Made by a program: the position numbers and the translations under genes. From assembly GCA_903892415.1 (NCBI GenBank), contig CAITIQ010000512.1:1-40709 (forward strand): a DNA stretch of 40,709 nucleotides. The letters are read 5' to 3'. Of the stretch, positions 15,375-23,115 are shown in pieces (the stretch's first letter is position 1; every line of letters begins with the position of its first letter). This stretch comes from an uncultured delta proteobacterium (GTDB taxonomy: Bacteria; Myxococcota_A; Polyangia; Polyangiales; Polyangiaceae). Under the pieces are notes generated by a model, which worked only from the letters and a program-made list of their open reading frames with translations, ran no database searches and was not told the DNA's origin.

Positions 15375-16541
15375 ATGGGGATCATGGACTTCGTTAAGAG
15401 TGGCGTGCGCGAGATGATGATCGCTCGTCCGGACCACCTGAAGCACCTCATCGTCTACAAGCACCCGGATCAGAACGTCCCGAAGTACTCGCAGTTGACG
15501 GTGGACAGTGACGAGTGTGCTTTGTTCTTCAAGGACGGGACGTATCAGGGCTGGCTGCCGGCAGGCCGTCACACTCTGAATACGCAGAACATCCCGTTCC
15601 TCAACAACATCGTCAACAACTACACCGGCGGAGACGTGTTCATCGCGGAGATCTACTTCGTGAAGACCCAGCCGGTTCGCAGCGTGCCCTTCGGCGGCAA
15701 GCTGGAGTCGATGGAGGACCCGACGCTGTTCGAGTTCGTGACGCCCCGCGTGCACGGTGAGTTCTCGCTGGTGATCACGGATCCGGTGCGCTTCGTCATC
15801 GGCTACCACGGCCAAGCCGGCGGCTCGAACGACAATGACGCCATCACCGACTGGATCAAGCGCCTGTTCTTCATGAGCGTGAAGACGGTGATCGGCCAAA
15901 TGTGCGTGCAGACCGGCCGTTCGCTGTTGAACCTCGGCGGCATGACGGCCGAGCTCTCCGGCCGCATGATTCAAAGCGCGCCGAACCTCGCCGATATCGG
16001 CGTGAAGATCCTGCAGATCGCGGACTTCAGCATCAACTTCTCGCCCGAGGACGAGAAGCTGCTGCGCGAGGCCAACAAGGCTCGCGCCGAGGCTCGTCGC
16101 GGCGTCAGCATTGCTCGGGATTCGGCTGCGGCGAAGCAGTTCGAGCTGGACCAGAAGTTCGGTCAGGACGCGCGTTACGTTCAACAACTGGCCGGCAACT
16201 ACAACAACTACGCCGCCGGCCAAGCGATGATGGGCGCAGGCGAGGGCATGGCCAAGGGCGGCGGCAACAGCGGTGTTGCAGCGCTCGGCGCCCAAATGGC
16301 GATGGGTGTGGGCATGGCCAACATGATGGCCAACCCGCAGCAGGGCGGCGTGCCCCAGTTCGGCGTGCCCGGGATGATGGGCGCTCCCGGAGCCGCCCCC
16401 GCAGCGCAGGCCGCTCCGGCCGCTGCACCGCAGGCCAGCATCGAGGACCGCCTGGCCAAGCTGAAGAGCCTGAAGGACAAGGGGCTGATCGGCGACGACG
16501 ACTTCGCCAAGAAGCGCGACGCGATCCTCGCCGAGATCTGA
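15375..16541 (+). CDS. SPFH/band-7 domain protein with SHOCT tail
   Basis: A 388-residue protein of the SPFH 'virion core-like' type. ATG 15375 follows AGGAG at 15362-15366. The N-terminal 240 residues carry the SPFH fold (PDQNVPKYSQLTVDSDECAL, FVTPRVHGEFSLVITDPVRF), then a helical Ala/Arg/Glu segment (EDEKLLREANKARAEARRG), a Gly/Met/Ala/Pro-rich linker at about 270-355, and a C-terminal SHOCT motif (EDRLAKLKSLKDKGLIGDDD) at about 356-388. SPFH proteins assemble into membrane-associated rings; SHOCT motifs mediate oligomerisation. No transmembrane helix is present. The Ser/Thr kinase gene follows with at most a short gap, suggesting cotranscription and a possible kinase-substrate link. Confidence 0.9.
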   Translation: MGIMDFVKSGVREMMIARPDHLKHLIVYKHPDQNVPKYSQLTVDSDECALFFKDGTYQGWLPAGRHTLNTQNIPFLNNIVNNYTGGDVFIAEIYFVKTQPVRSVPFGGKLESMEDPTLFEFVTPRVHGEFSLVITDPVRFVIGYHGQAGGSNDNDAITDWIKRLFFMSVKTVIGQMCVQTGRSLLNLGGMTAELSGRMIQSAPNLADIGVKILQIADFSINFSPEDEKLLREANKARAEARRGVSIARDSAAAKQFELDQKFGQDARYVQQLAGNYNNYAAGQAMMGAGEGMAKGGGNSGVAALGAQMAMGVGMANMMANPQQGGVPQFGVPGMMGAPGAAPAAQAAPAAAPQASIEDRLAKLKSLKDKGLIGDDDFAKKRDAILAEI

Positions 16542-16620
16542 GCTGGCACCTCCCACGAAAACGCCGAAGCGGCTGATCCTCGACCTCGAGGACTCGGCCG
16601 CTGAGCTTATCGGCTGCACG

Positions 16621-17736
16621 TTGTCCGGGCGCTATGTGGTGGAGAGCGTGCTCGGGCAAGGCGGTATGGGCACGGTGTACCGTGCGCGCCACAGCGTGAT
16701 TGGGCGCACCTGTGCGATCAAAGTGCTGCGGCGGGAAATCGCTGGGGACGCTGAGTCGGTGCAGCGTTTCATACGCGAGGCGAAGATCGCCGGCGGGCTC
16801 TCGCACCCGAACATCGCCGAGGTGATCGACTTCGGTGAGGTGACCGCGGCTGAGCTGCCTTCGCTCGGGCGGAGCACCCAGCCGTTCATGGTGATGCCTG
16901 AGCTCGAGGGCCAAACGTTAGCGGATATCCTCGAGCGCAGCGGGCCGCTGGATGGCTGGCGGGTGGCGCGTTTGTTCGCGCAGGCCGCCGACGCGCTGGC
17001 CGCCGCGCACGACAAGGCGGTGATTCATCGCGACCTCAAGCCGGACAACCTCTTCGTCACGCGGGATCGCAACGGCGCCGAGCTAGTGAAGGTGCTTGAT
17101 TTTGGCGTGGCCAAGTTGCTCACAGCGCCCAAATTGACGCGCAAAGGCACCGTTTTCGGCACCCCGTACTATATGAGTCCGGAGCAGGCCAGCGACCGTG
17201 GGGTGGACCACTTCACCGACCAATACGCGCTCGGCGTGGTGATGTACGAGGTGCTCAGCGGTCGGGTTCCCTTCGACGATGATTCGCCGATGGGCGTGAT
17301 GAAGCAGCACCTTTTCGCGACGCCGGAGCCGCTCGAGGAGGTGGTGCCGGACGTGACGCGGCTCGGTGAGGTCGGGCCAGTCGTCATGCGCTGTTTGGCC
17401 AAAGCGCCGAACGAGCGCTTCCCGAATATGCGCGCGCTCGCTGCGGCCTTGAACGAGGTCGCGCGCAAACCCGCGCAAGCGACTCCGCGCCCGGCGCCCG
17501 CGCAAGGGACCCCGCGCCCAGCGGCGCTGCTCGGGGAGGGGCCTCGCGGGACGGTGCGGATCGGCGCTACGCCGCAGCTCTTGCTCTCCCCCAGCCAGCT
17601 CCAGTCCGCGCCGGTTGCCCCGGCCGCACCGGCCGCGCCGCCCCGTCGTTCGCTTTCGGGGCCGCTGCTCGTCGGAGCGAGCCTGTTGCTCGTGGTCGCA
17701 GGCTTGGTCGGCTGGTTCTTGTTGCAACGCGGCTAG
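16621..17736 (+). CDS. Membrane-anchored Ser/Thr protein kinase
   Basis: A bacterial Hanks-type kinase. From the TTG at 16621 the product has 371 residues with a Gly loop at 11-19 (LGQGGMGTVY), the ATP-binding Lys at 34 (CAIKVL), the catalytic loop HRDLKPDN at 136-143, DFG at 160-162, and a YYMSPEQ activation segment. A Pro/Ala-rich juxtamembrane linker at about 280-340 leads to one C-terminal membrane helix (LLVGASLLLVVAGLVGWFLL) with almost no extracellular part. Family members usually have a segment like LIGxTLxGRY at the start; here ELIGCTLSGRY begins upstream of the TTG, so the true start may be a CTG at 16543, one base after the SPFH stop. The catalytic residues all look intact. Confidence 0.93.
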   Translation: MSGRYVVESVLGQGGMGTVYRARHSVIGRTCAIKVLRREIAGDAESVQRFIREAKIAGGLSHPNIAEVIDFGEVTAAELPSLGRSTQPFMVMPELEGQTLADILERSGPLDGWRVARLFAQAADALAAAHDKAVIHRDLKPDNLFVTRDRNGAELVKVLDFGVAKLLTAPKLTRKGTVFGTPYYMSPEQASDRGVDHFTDQYALGVVMYEVLSGRVPFDDDSPMGVMKQHLFATPEPLEEVVPDVTRLGEVGPVVMRCLAKAPNERFPNMRALAAALNEVARKPAQATPRPAPAQGTPRPAALLGEGPRGTVRIGATPQLLLSPSQLQSAPVAPAAPAAPPRRSLSGPLLVGASLLLVVAGLVGWFLLQRG

Positions 17737-17923
17737 CGGGCGGTCGCTCCTGAGCGCCGTTCGGCGGCTCTCGTTCCCGGGCGCCCTCGGCCTATTGACG
17801 AGGAATCAGCGTACGGGCCAGCCCGCTCGGCCGTGCTCGACCCGGCCGGTAAGCCGATTGACTCCAACTTCGGTAGATGTGCGCTTGACAGCGACGCGCC
17901 CTGGTCGCCATCCTCGCTCCTAC

Positions 17924-20455
17924 GTGGCCAAACGGCAGCTGCTCCTCGTCGACGGTGACCCCCGATCGATTCGTGTTCTCGACGTCAGTCTGAGAAAGGC
18001 GGGCTTTTCCGTCACCACAGCCAGTGAAGCCGAGGACGCGCTGCGCAAGCTCGAGTTCTCGTCCGCAGATTTGCTGATCACCGAGACGCGCTTGCCCAAC
18101 TCGGATGGGTATGCGCTGGTGCGGCGGCTAAAAGAACGGCCGGAGTGGGCGCAGATCCCGGTGCTCTTCCTCGCCAGTCAACGTTCGATCGAAGACAAGA
18201 TCCGCGGGCTCGAACTAGGGGTTGAAGACTACCTAACCAAGCCGATCTTCGTGCGCGAGCTGATCACGCGCATCAACTTGATCTTCGCCCGGAGGACGCA
18301 GGAGGGCATCGCGACGACGCGGCAAACCACCGGCGGTGGCAGGACGCGCTTCGCCGGCGCGCTCGCCGACATGGGCGTTGTCGACTTGATGCAAACCTTC
18401 GAGGTGAGCCGCAAGAGCGGCGTGTGCAAGCTGGACAACGCCGAGACACACGCGCAGGCCCGCATCTACTTTCGCGACGGTAAAATCGTGGACGCGACGC
18501 TGTGGCCCGAGGGGGCGAAGGAACCTTCGACGCCGGCCAACGGACCGCGACAGCCGGGCTATTTGACCGGCGAAGAGGCCGTCTACCGCACCTTCATTTG
18601 GGGCGACGGCGGCTTCGAAGTGGAGTTCTCCCGGGTGGATACGCCCGACGTGATCGAGAGTTCGACGCAAGGTCTGCTGATGGAGGGCATGCGTCGGCTC
18701 GACGAGTGGCAACGCCTGCTCGAGGTGCTTCCGCCGCTGGCCAGCGTGTTCGAGGTGGATTCGGAAGAGCTGCTCAACCGCCTTTCGGAGATCCCCGACG
18801 AGCTGAACGGGATCTTGCGTCTTTTCGATGGCCGCCGTTCGTTGATGCAGGTGGTCGACGCCTCGCCCTTCGAAGATCTTTCGACGCTGTCGACGGTGTC
18901 GAAGCTCTACTTCGAAGGGCTGTCGGTCGAGCGTTCGGGCGCTTTGGAAGAAGACGTCGTGCCCAGCGCCGAGTCGGTCGCGCCCTTGCCGGTGGCGCCG
19001 CGGCACACGCTCGAGAGCATCGTGCCGCTGTCGGAGAACTCCTCGGACGTGCCGCCTCCGATCGCTCCCAGCCCTTTGCCGACGCGCATCGAATTTGGCG
19101 CTGGAGTACGGCTGGATCCGCCCACGCTCTCGAGCCCCGGCCAGCCGATGCGACCAGCCGCCAGCGATGGCCTGCTGACCCGCGACGGCTTTCTGACGAG
19201 CGACGCCGGTGAGGAGGATGCTTCTGCGCCGGTTCGCTTCGATGAGTCGGAGGCCAAGCGCACCGCTCCGGCCGATGACCACAGCTCGTTGCGGCTCGCC
19301 TCGGCGAGGCCGCCGGTGTTGGAGGCTCATGCGAGCAAGCCGCGCAGCGAGGATGAGGGGCTGAATCAGCCCTGGCAACACGCTGACGACGACGACGATG
19401 ACGCGCCCTCGACCGATGCAAACGGCGAGGACGAAGCAGCGGGCGAGGTGAGCCCGCCCACGGCGCTGGACCGCGAGATGGCCGCCTCCTTCGATGAGGA
19501 CGAGGAAGGCGAAGAAGAGGACGACGACGACTCGGAGGACGAGGACGACGACGACTCGGACGACGAGGATGAGGACGAGGAAGGCGAAGAAGACGAGGAC
19601 GAAGCGGCCGCTCCAGCTGCCGCTGCCGTTGCACCCAATCCGGCGCTCGCACGCACGCTCGTCAGTGAAACCGTACCGACGCCCGAGGCGATTCGTTTCG
19701 CCGAAGATCCGCCTGGAGAAGAAGACGGCGCTCGCTCCAACGAGGACGCAGCCGCCAGCAAAACCGAAGAGGAAGACGCACCGCTCGAGTCGCTCGGTGA
19801 AGAGCCGGAGCCGGAGCGCTTCGACGAGGATGAAGCGCCTGTTGCTCGCGATCCCGAGGCTGAAGATCGGCGGCGCCGGGCGACCCGCCTGGTGATCATC
19901 GTGGTGGCGATCGCGGCCTTGGTCGGCATCGTTGCGATACTCAGCAAAGACCGCGGGAGTGAACAGCGCATTCCCATCCCGTCGAGCAGTCCGAACCCCG
20001 GCCCCAAGCCCACCGGCATGAGCATCGAGCCGCTGCAAACACAGGCTGTCACGGCCGAGCCCAGCGCCCCGCCCACGGCCAGCGCCACGCCCTCGGTTAC
20101 AGCCTCGGCCTCGGCTTCGGCTTCGAGCTCGGCCGAGCTCCCGCCCTCCGCTTCGGCGGCGGCCACGGCTTCAGCGCCGCCGGCGCTCACCGGCACCATG
20201 CCGGTGGCCGAAGATTCGAGCGTGCCGCTCGCCACGCGGGTGCAACAGGCGCTCTCCGGCCCGGACAAGGGGCGCGCCGTCGGCCTTGCTCGCCAGTGGA
20301 CCACGCAGTCGCCGGGCAGCGCGCAAGCTTGGTATTACCTGGGCGCAGCGCTGATGGGCGCCGGGCAAAGTGGCCGTGACGCCTTCAAGAAATGTGCCCA
20401 GCTCTCCTCCGCCGAGTCGGATCTCGGCGCCGAATGCCAGGCCCTTTCCAACTAG
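17924..20455 (+). CDS. Receiver-PATAN (DUF4388) protein with membrane helix
   Basis: An 843-residue multidomain protein. GTG 17924 is chosen because the receiver domain begins at once (VAKRQLLLVDGDP); no good ribosome site is visible. The receiver spans 4-120, but the position that normally holds the phosphorylated Asp is Glu (DLLITETRLPNSDG) and the switch Thr/Ser appears to be Ala (VLFLAS); the Lys (YLTKP) is kept. A DUF4388/PATAN domain covers about 140-265 (FAGALADMGVVDLMQTFEVS, GEEAVYRTFIWGDGGFEVEF). Then come a linker, a long run of Asp/Glu at about 480-560, a membrane helix near 655-673 (LVIIVVAIAALVGIVAIL), an Ala/Ser/Pro stretch, and a TPR-like end. The neighbouring kinase is a plausible partner. 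Confidence 0.88.
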   Translation: MAKRQLLLVDGDPRSIRVLDVSLRKAGFSVTTASEAEDALRKLEFSSADLLITETRLPNSDGYALVRRLKERPEWAQIPVLFLASQRSIEDKIRGLELGVEDYLTKPIFVRELITRINLIFARRTQEGIATTRQTTGGGRTRFAGALADMGVVDLMQTFEVSRKSGVCKLDNAETHAQARIYFRDGKIVDATLWPEGAKEPSTPANGPRQPGYLTGEEAVYRTFIWGDGGFEVEFSRVDTPDVIESSTQGLLMEGMRRLDEWQRLLEVLPPLASVFEVDSEELLNRLSEIPDELNGILRLFDGRRSLMQVVDASPFEDLSTLSTVSKLYFEGLSVERSGALEEDVVPSAESVAPLPVAPRHTLESIVPLSENSSDVPPPIAPSPLPTRIEFGAGVRLDPPTLSSPGQPMRPAASDGLLTRDGFLTSDAGEEDASAPVRFDESEAKRTAPADDHSSLRLASARPPVLEAHASKPRSEDEGLNQPWQHADDDDDDAPSTDANGEDEAAGEVSPPTALDREMAASFDEDEEGEEEDDDDSEDEDDDDSDDEDEDEEGEEDEDEAAAPAAAAVAPNPALARTLVSETVPTPEAIRFAEDPPGEEDGARSNEDAAASKTEEEDAPLESLGEEPEPERFDEDEAPVARDPEAEDRRRRATRLVIIVVAIAALVGIVAILSKDRGSEQRIPIPSSSPNPGPKPTGMSIEPLQTQAVTAEPSAPPTASATPSVTASASASASSSAELPPSASAAATASAPPALTGTMPVAEDSSVPLATRVQQALSGPDKGRAVGLARQWTTQSPGSAQAWYYLGAALMGAGQSGRDAFKKCAQLSSAESDLGAECQALSN

Positions 20456-20589
20456 GGAAGACGGCGGCGGAACGGCGCGCGGGGCAACGGCCCGCGTAGC
20501 TGTTTCGGGCAAAGCTGCAGCTCAATCGTCAGACTGCGCTTGATGGTCCGTCCGTCCAGCCATGCCCGCATGCTACGGTTCCACCCCCA

Positions 20590-21261
20590 ATGACCCATTC
20601 GACGGCATGGGAGGCCCGGTCCGATGACGAGCTGTTCGCTGACGCGCTTCAATTGCGTGCGGCGGGCAAACCTCCGGATGCTCGGATGGGGATTCTCCTG
20701 CAGCGCTGGAAACGTGCAGCCATGTACGTCATCCGGAGAATTCAACAGAGCTACAAACGAGGGACCGAAGACGATCTCGAGGAGCTCTTTCAAGACGCCT
20801 CGATCAAGCTGCTCGAACGCGGTTTGGATCAGTATCGAGGTACCGCGCTGGGGGAAGGCGGGGAGACGCGCGCAGCCTCTGCGCGGACCTTCTTCTTGCG
20901 CATCGTCAAACACACGGCGATCGACTTCTACCGTCGTCACCGTGAGGAGCTGGCGCCAGCCACCGCAGACGGTGAAGACGAGCCGGAGACCTCCGCTCAT
21001 GAGGCTGCCGTGGCCGTCAAGCTGGCTCGCCGAGAGGCCGAACGAGACGATGCAAGCGAGGTCTATTGGAAGGCCTGGCGCAGGCTCGTGGCCGAGCATC
21101 CCAACGAGGCCGCAGCCTGGGATCTCTACCATCACCAAGACCTCGATGATCACGTGGCCGTGTCCGAGCGGCTCTCGATCTCGGTCGTCAATTCCTACAA
21201 GAGAATCAGCCGCGCTCAAGCTCATCTGCGGCTCTACCTGCTCGAAGACAAAGACCCTTGA
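20590..21261 (+). CDS. ECF-type RNA polymerase sigma factor
   Basis: A 223-residue sigma-70 family protein with two recognisable regions. Region 2 lies at about 60-120 (DLEELFQDASIKLLERGLDQ, FFLRIVKHTAIDFYRRHREE), with the aromatic/basic block used in promoter melting; region 4 lies at about 175-215 (HHQDLDDHVAVSERLSISVV, NSYKRISRAQAHLRL), a helix-turn-helix for the -35 element. The linker is acidic. There is no zinc-binding anti-sigma gene beside it; the next gene encodes a cytosolic protein of unknown family that may be its partner. The ATG at 20590 has no clear ribosome site. Confidence 0.82.
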   Translation: MTHSTAWEARSDDELFADALQLRAAGKPPDARMGILLQRWKRAAMYVIRRIQQSYKRGTEDDLEELFQDASIKLLERGLDQYRGTALGEGGETRAASARTFFLRIVKHTAIDFYRRHREELAPATADGEDEPETSAHEAAVAVKLARREAERDDASEVYWKAWRRLVAEHPNEAAAWDLYHHQDLDDHVAVSERLSISVVNSYKRISRAQAHLRLYLLEDKDP

Positions 21262-21319
21262 CCTGGCACGGCGCGCAAGCAGCCGCGCCGTTTTGCAACC
21301 ACAGGAAAGGAGGCCCGCC

Positions 21320-22114
21320 ATGGCCCCGATTTCGCTACGACCGTCCACGATCGAAACCAAACTCCAGAAGCTCGGAGTCACCCCCCGCAACGTCCTCGTC
21401 GTTTGTGGCGAGGCCCTACGCAAGAGCGGTCAAAAGGAGAGTGCGCGCGCCGAGGAGACGGACCGCGCACTTCTCGGTTTGTCCTTACAAGACGCAGCGC
21501 AGGCGTTGCTTTCGGTTTCGGCCAAGGAGCTCGTAGCGGAGCTGAATCGCGCGGGAAACGAGGCCTTCGAGGCCGCCTTCGCCGAGGACCAGGAGGAGCG
21601 TCAGCTGTTCGCCGAGAGCGCCGCGACGGCGCTGCGCGGTCGGGATTCGGTGGCTTCGTTGCAGCGCGCTGCTCACCGCAGAGTGGAGCTTGCGCGCGGA
21701 GACGTGGCCGGGCTCGAGCAGGCGCTCGCTTCGCTGCAGACGGTGCTCGCCGAGGTGGACCAGCGCAAGAACTCGATGGCTCGTATGCTGACCGGCATCA
21801 ACCCCGAGCGTCGGCAGGCGTTGGCCGAACTCGACGCAGGGGAGGCCGAGCAGGCCTGGTGGTTTGCGCTCTCGGCGGAGCCTGCGCAAGACGGTCTGCT
21901 GCGGGAGCTCGGCGATATCGAGGCGTCCAACGCGGCGCCTTTGCCTCGCTTCGACGCCAGCAGCGCCTTACGACGCACCTCGCTGGGTACGGTGACGCCG
22001 GCGGAGTCCGCGTTGCTGGCGGCCCACGCGGCGAAGGACGCGTCGCTCGCAGAGGCGCTCGAGTTGGTACGCACGGTGGACGTGGAAGCGCTCTCCGCCG
22101 AGGCTGAGCGTTAG
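21320..22114 (+). CDS. Unknown helical protein next to the sigma factor
   Basis: A 264-residue protein with a strong AAGGAGG at 21307-21313 before ATG 21320; a longer open frame reaching back through the sigma gene is an artefact. It is predicted mostly helical and Ala/Glu/Leu-rich, with a possible coiled coil at about 115-155 (RVELARGDVAGLEQALASLQ, TVLAEVDQRKNSMARML). There is no signal peptide, membrane helix or known motif. It lies 58 bases after the sigma factor gene on the same strand and ends in a four-base overlap with the convergent permease gene. A role as regulator or client of the sigma factor is possible but rests only on position. Confidence 0.75.
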   Translation: MAPISLRPSTIETKLQKLGVTPRNVLVVCGEALRKSGQKESARAEETDRALLGLSLQDAAQALLSVSAKELVAELNRAGNEAFEAAFAEDQEERQLFAESAATALRGRDSVASLQRAAHRRVELARGDVAGLEQALASLQTVLAEVDQRKNSMARMLTGINPERRQALAELDAGEAEQAWWFALSAEPAQDGLLRELGDIEASNAAPLPRFDASSALRRTSLGTVTPAESALLAAHAAKDASLAEALELVRTVDVEALSAEAER

Positions 22115-23115
22115 CGGGTGTGGTTGCGCGGGCGCGGGTCCAGCAGCACCGCCACGAGATCGGCGAGCAGCGTGGAGACCGTGACCAGCAAGGCCGACGC
22201 CAGGGTGATGCCCATCACCAGCTCCGGGTCGCGGCTCTGAATCGCGTTGACCGTAAGGTCCCCAAGCCCCGGCCAACGAAACAGCTTCTCGGTGACGATC
22301 GCACCGCTGATCAACGCGCCCAGCTCGAGGATCGTCAACTGGGTAATCGGCCCCAGCGTGGTGCGCAGCGCATGAAAGCCGAAGGCGTAAAGACGCGAGG
22401 CCCCGCGGGCTCGCGCCACGCGCACGAACGGCTTGTCGATCGCCTCTTGTAGCTCCGAACGCACGAGCCGCGTCAGCACGCCGGTGCCGTACAGAGCCAG
22501 CGTGAGCGCCGGCAGCAGGATCGAGAGGCTGAACATACCCGGCGCCTTGCCGGCCCCATCGATCGGCAAAAGGCCCAGCCGGTGGGCCAGGAAGTATTGC
22601 AAAAAGAGCCCGCTGGCGAAGGTCGGAGCGGCGGAGAGCGCGGTGCTAGCGCCGACGATCAGCTCGTCGATGCGGCTGCCTCGCTTGAGCGCCGAAAGCA
22701 CGCCCAGCCCTACGCTCAGCACCACCTGCAGCGCGATCGCTACCACCGCTAGGTCGAAAGAGAGTGGCAACTTCTTCTTGATCAGCGCTGCCACGGGCTG
22801 GTTGTAGACGAAGCTAAAGCCGAGGTTTGCGTGCAGCCCGAGCGGGAGCTCGGCGCAATGGTCGTGCGCTAGTTCGGCGTTTGGGCCGTGCACGAGGCGG
22901 CGGTGATAGTTGAGGTAGCGTTCGGACGCCGGGCGATCCGAGCCGTAGAGCGCGCGCGCCCGCTCGATGTCGGCCGGGGAGGCCTGCGGTCCGAGCACCG
23001 TCTCGACCGGGTCTCCCGGGAGCCAGACGGTCATGAACCAAGCCGCCGACGCCACGCCCCAGGTCACCAGCAAGGCGATCACCAGGCGAAGCAGCAGCCT
23101 TCGAACGAGCTTCAT
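22111..23115 (-). CDS. Peptide-type ABC transporter permease (DppB/OppB family)
   Basis: A 334-residue inner-membrane protein. It has the DppB signature N-terminus (a first helix, then AAWFMTVWLPGDPVETVLGP), six membrane helices, and the cytoplasmic EAA loop (VRVARARGASRLYAFGFHAL) that docks the ATPase. The C-terminal IVTEKLFRWPGLGDLTVNAI is characteristic of the family. ATG 23115 overlaps the end of the permease-binding protein fusion gene by four bases, so it is the third gene of an operon with the hydrolase and the fusion. No ATPase genes (DppD/DppF type) are in the window, so those must be elsewhere. The substrate cannot be read from sequence; di- or oligopeptides or nickel are usual for the family. 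Confidence 0.92.
   Translation of the reverse strand: MKLVRRLLLRLVIALLVTWGVASAAWFMTVWLPGDPVETVLGPQASPADIERARALYGSDRPASERYLNYHRRLVHGPNAELAHDHCAELPLGLHANLGFSFVYNQPVAALIKKKLPLSFDLAVVAIALQVVLSVGLGVLSALKRGSRIDELIVGASTALSAAPTFASGLFLQYFLAHRLGLLPIDGAGKAPGMFSLSILLPALTLALYGTGVLTRLVRSELQEAIDKPFVRVARARGASRLYAFGFHALRTTLGPITQLTILELGALISGAIVTEKLFRWPGLGDLTVNAIQSRDPELVMGITLASALLVTVSTLLADLVAVLLDPRPRNHTR

Noticed and set aside
15336..16619. Minus-strand open frame opposite the SPFH gene
   Set aside because: His/Arg/Ala-rich shadow without motifs; the plus strand has SPFH and SHOCT features.
17885..17913. Promoter with TTGACA before the receiver-PATAN gene
   Set aside because: The -35 is perfect but no acceptable -10 lies 16-18 bases downstream (CCATCC/CATCCT).
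18233..20038. A 601-codon minus-strand open frame opposite the receiver-PATAN gene
   Set aside because: Shadow frame; poly-Val/Leu runs arise from the Asp/Glu codon repeats of the real gene.
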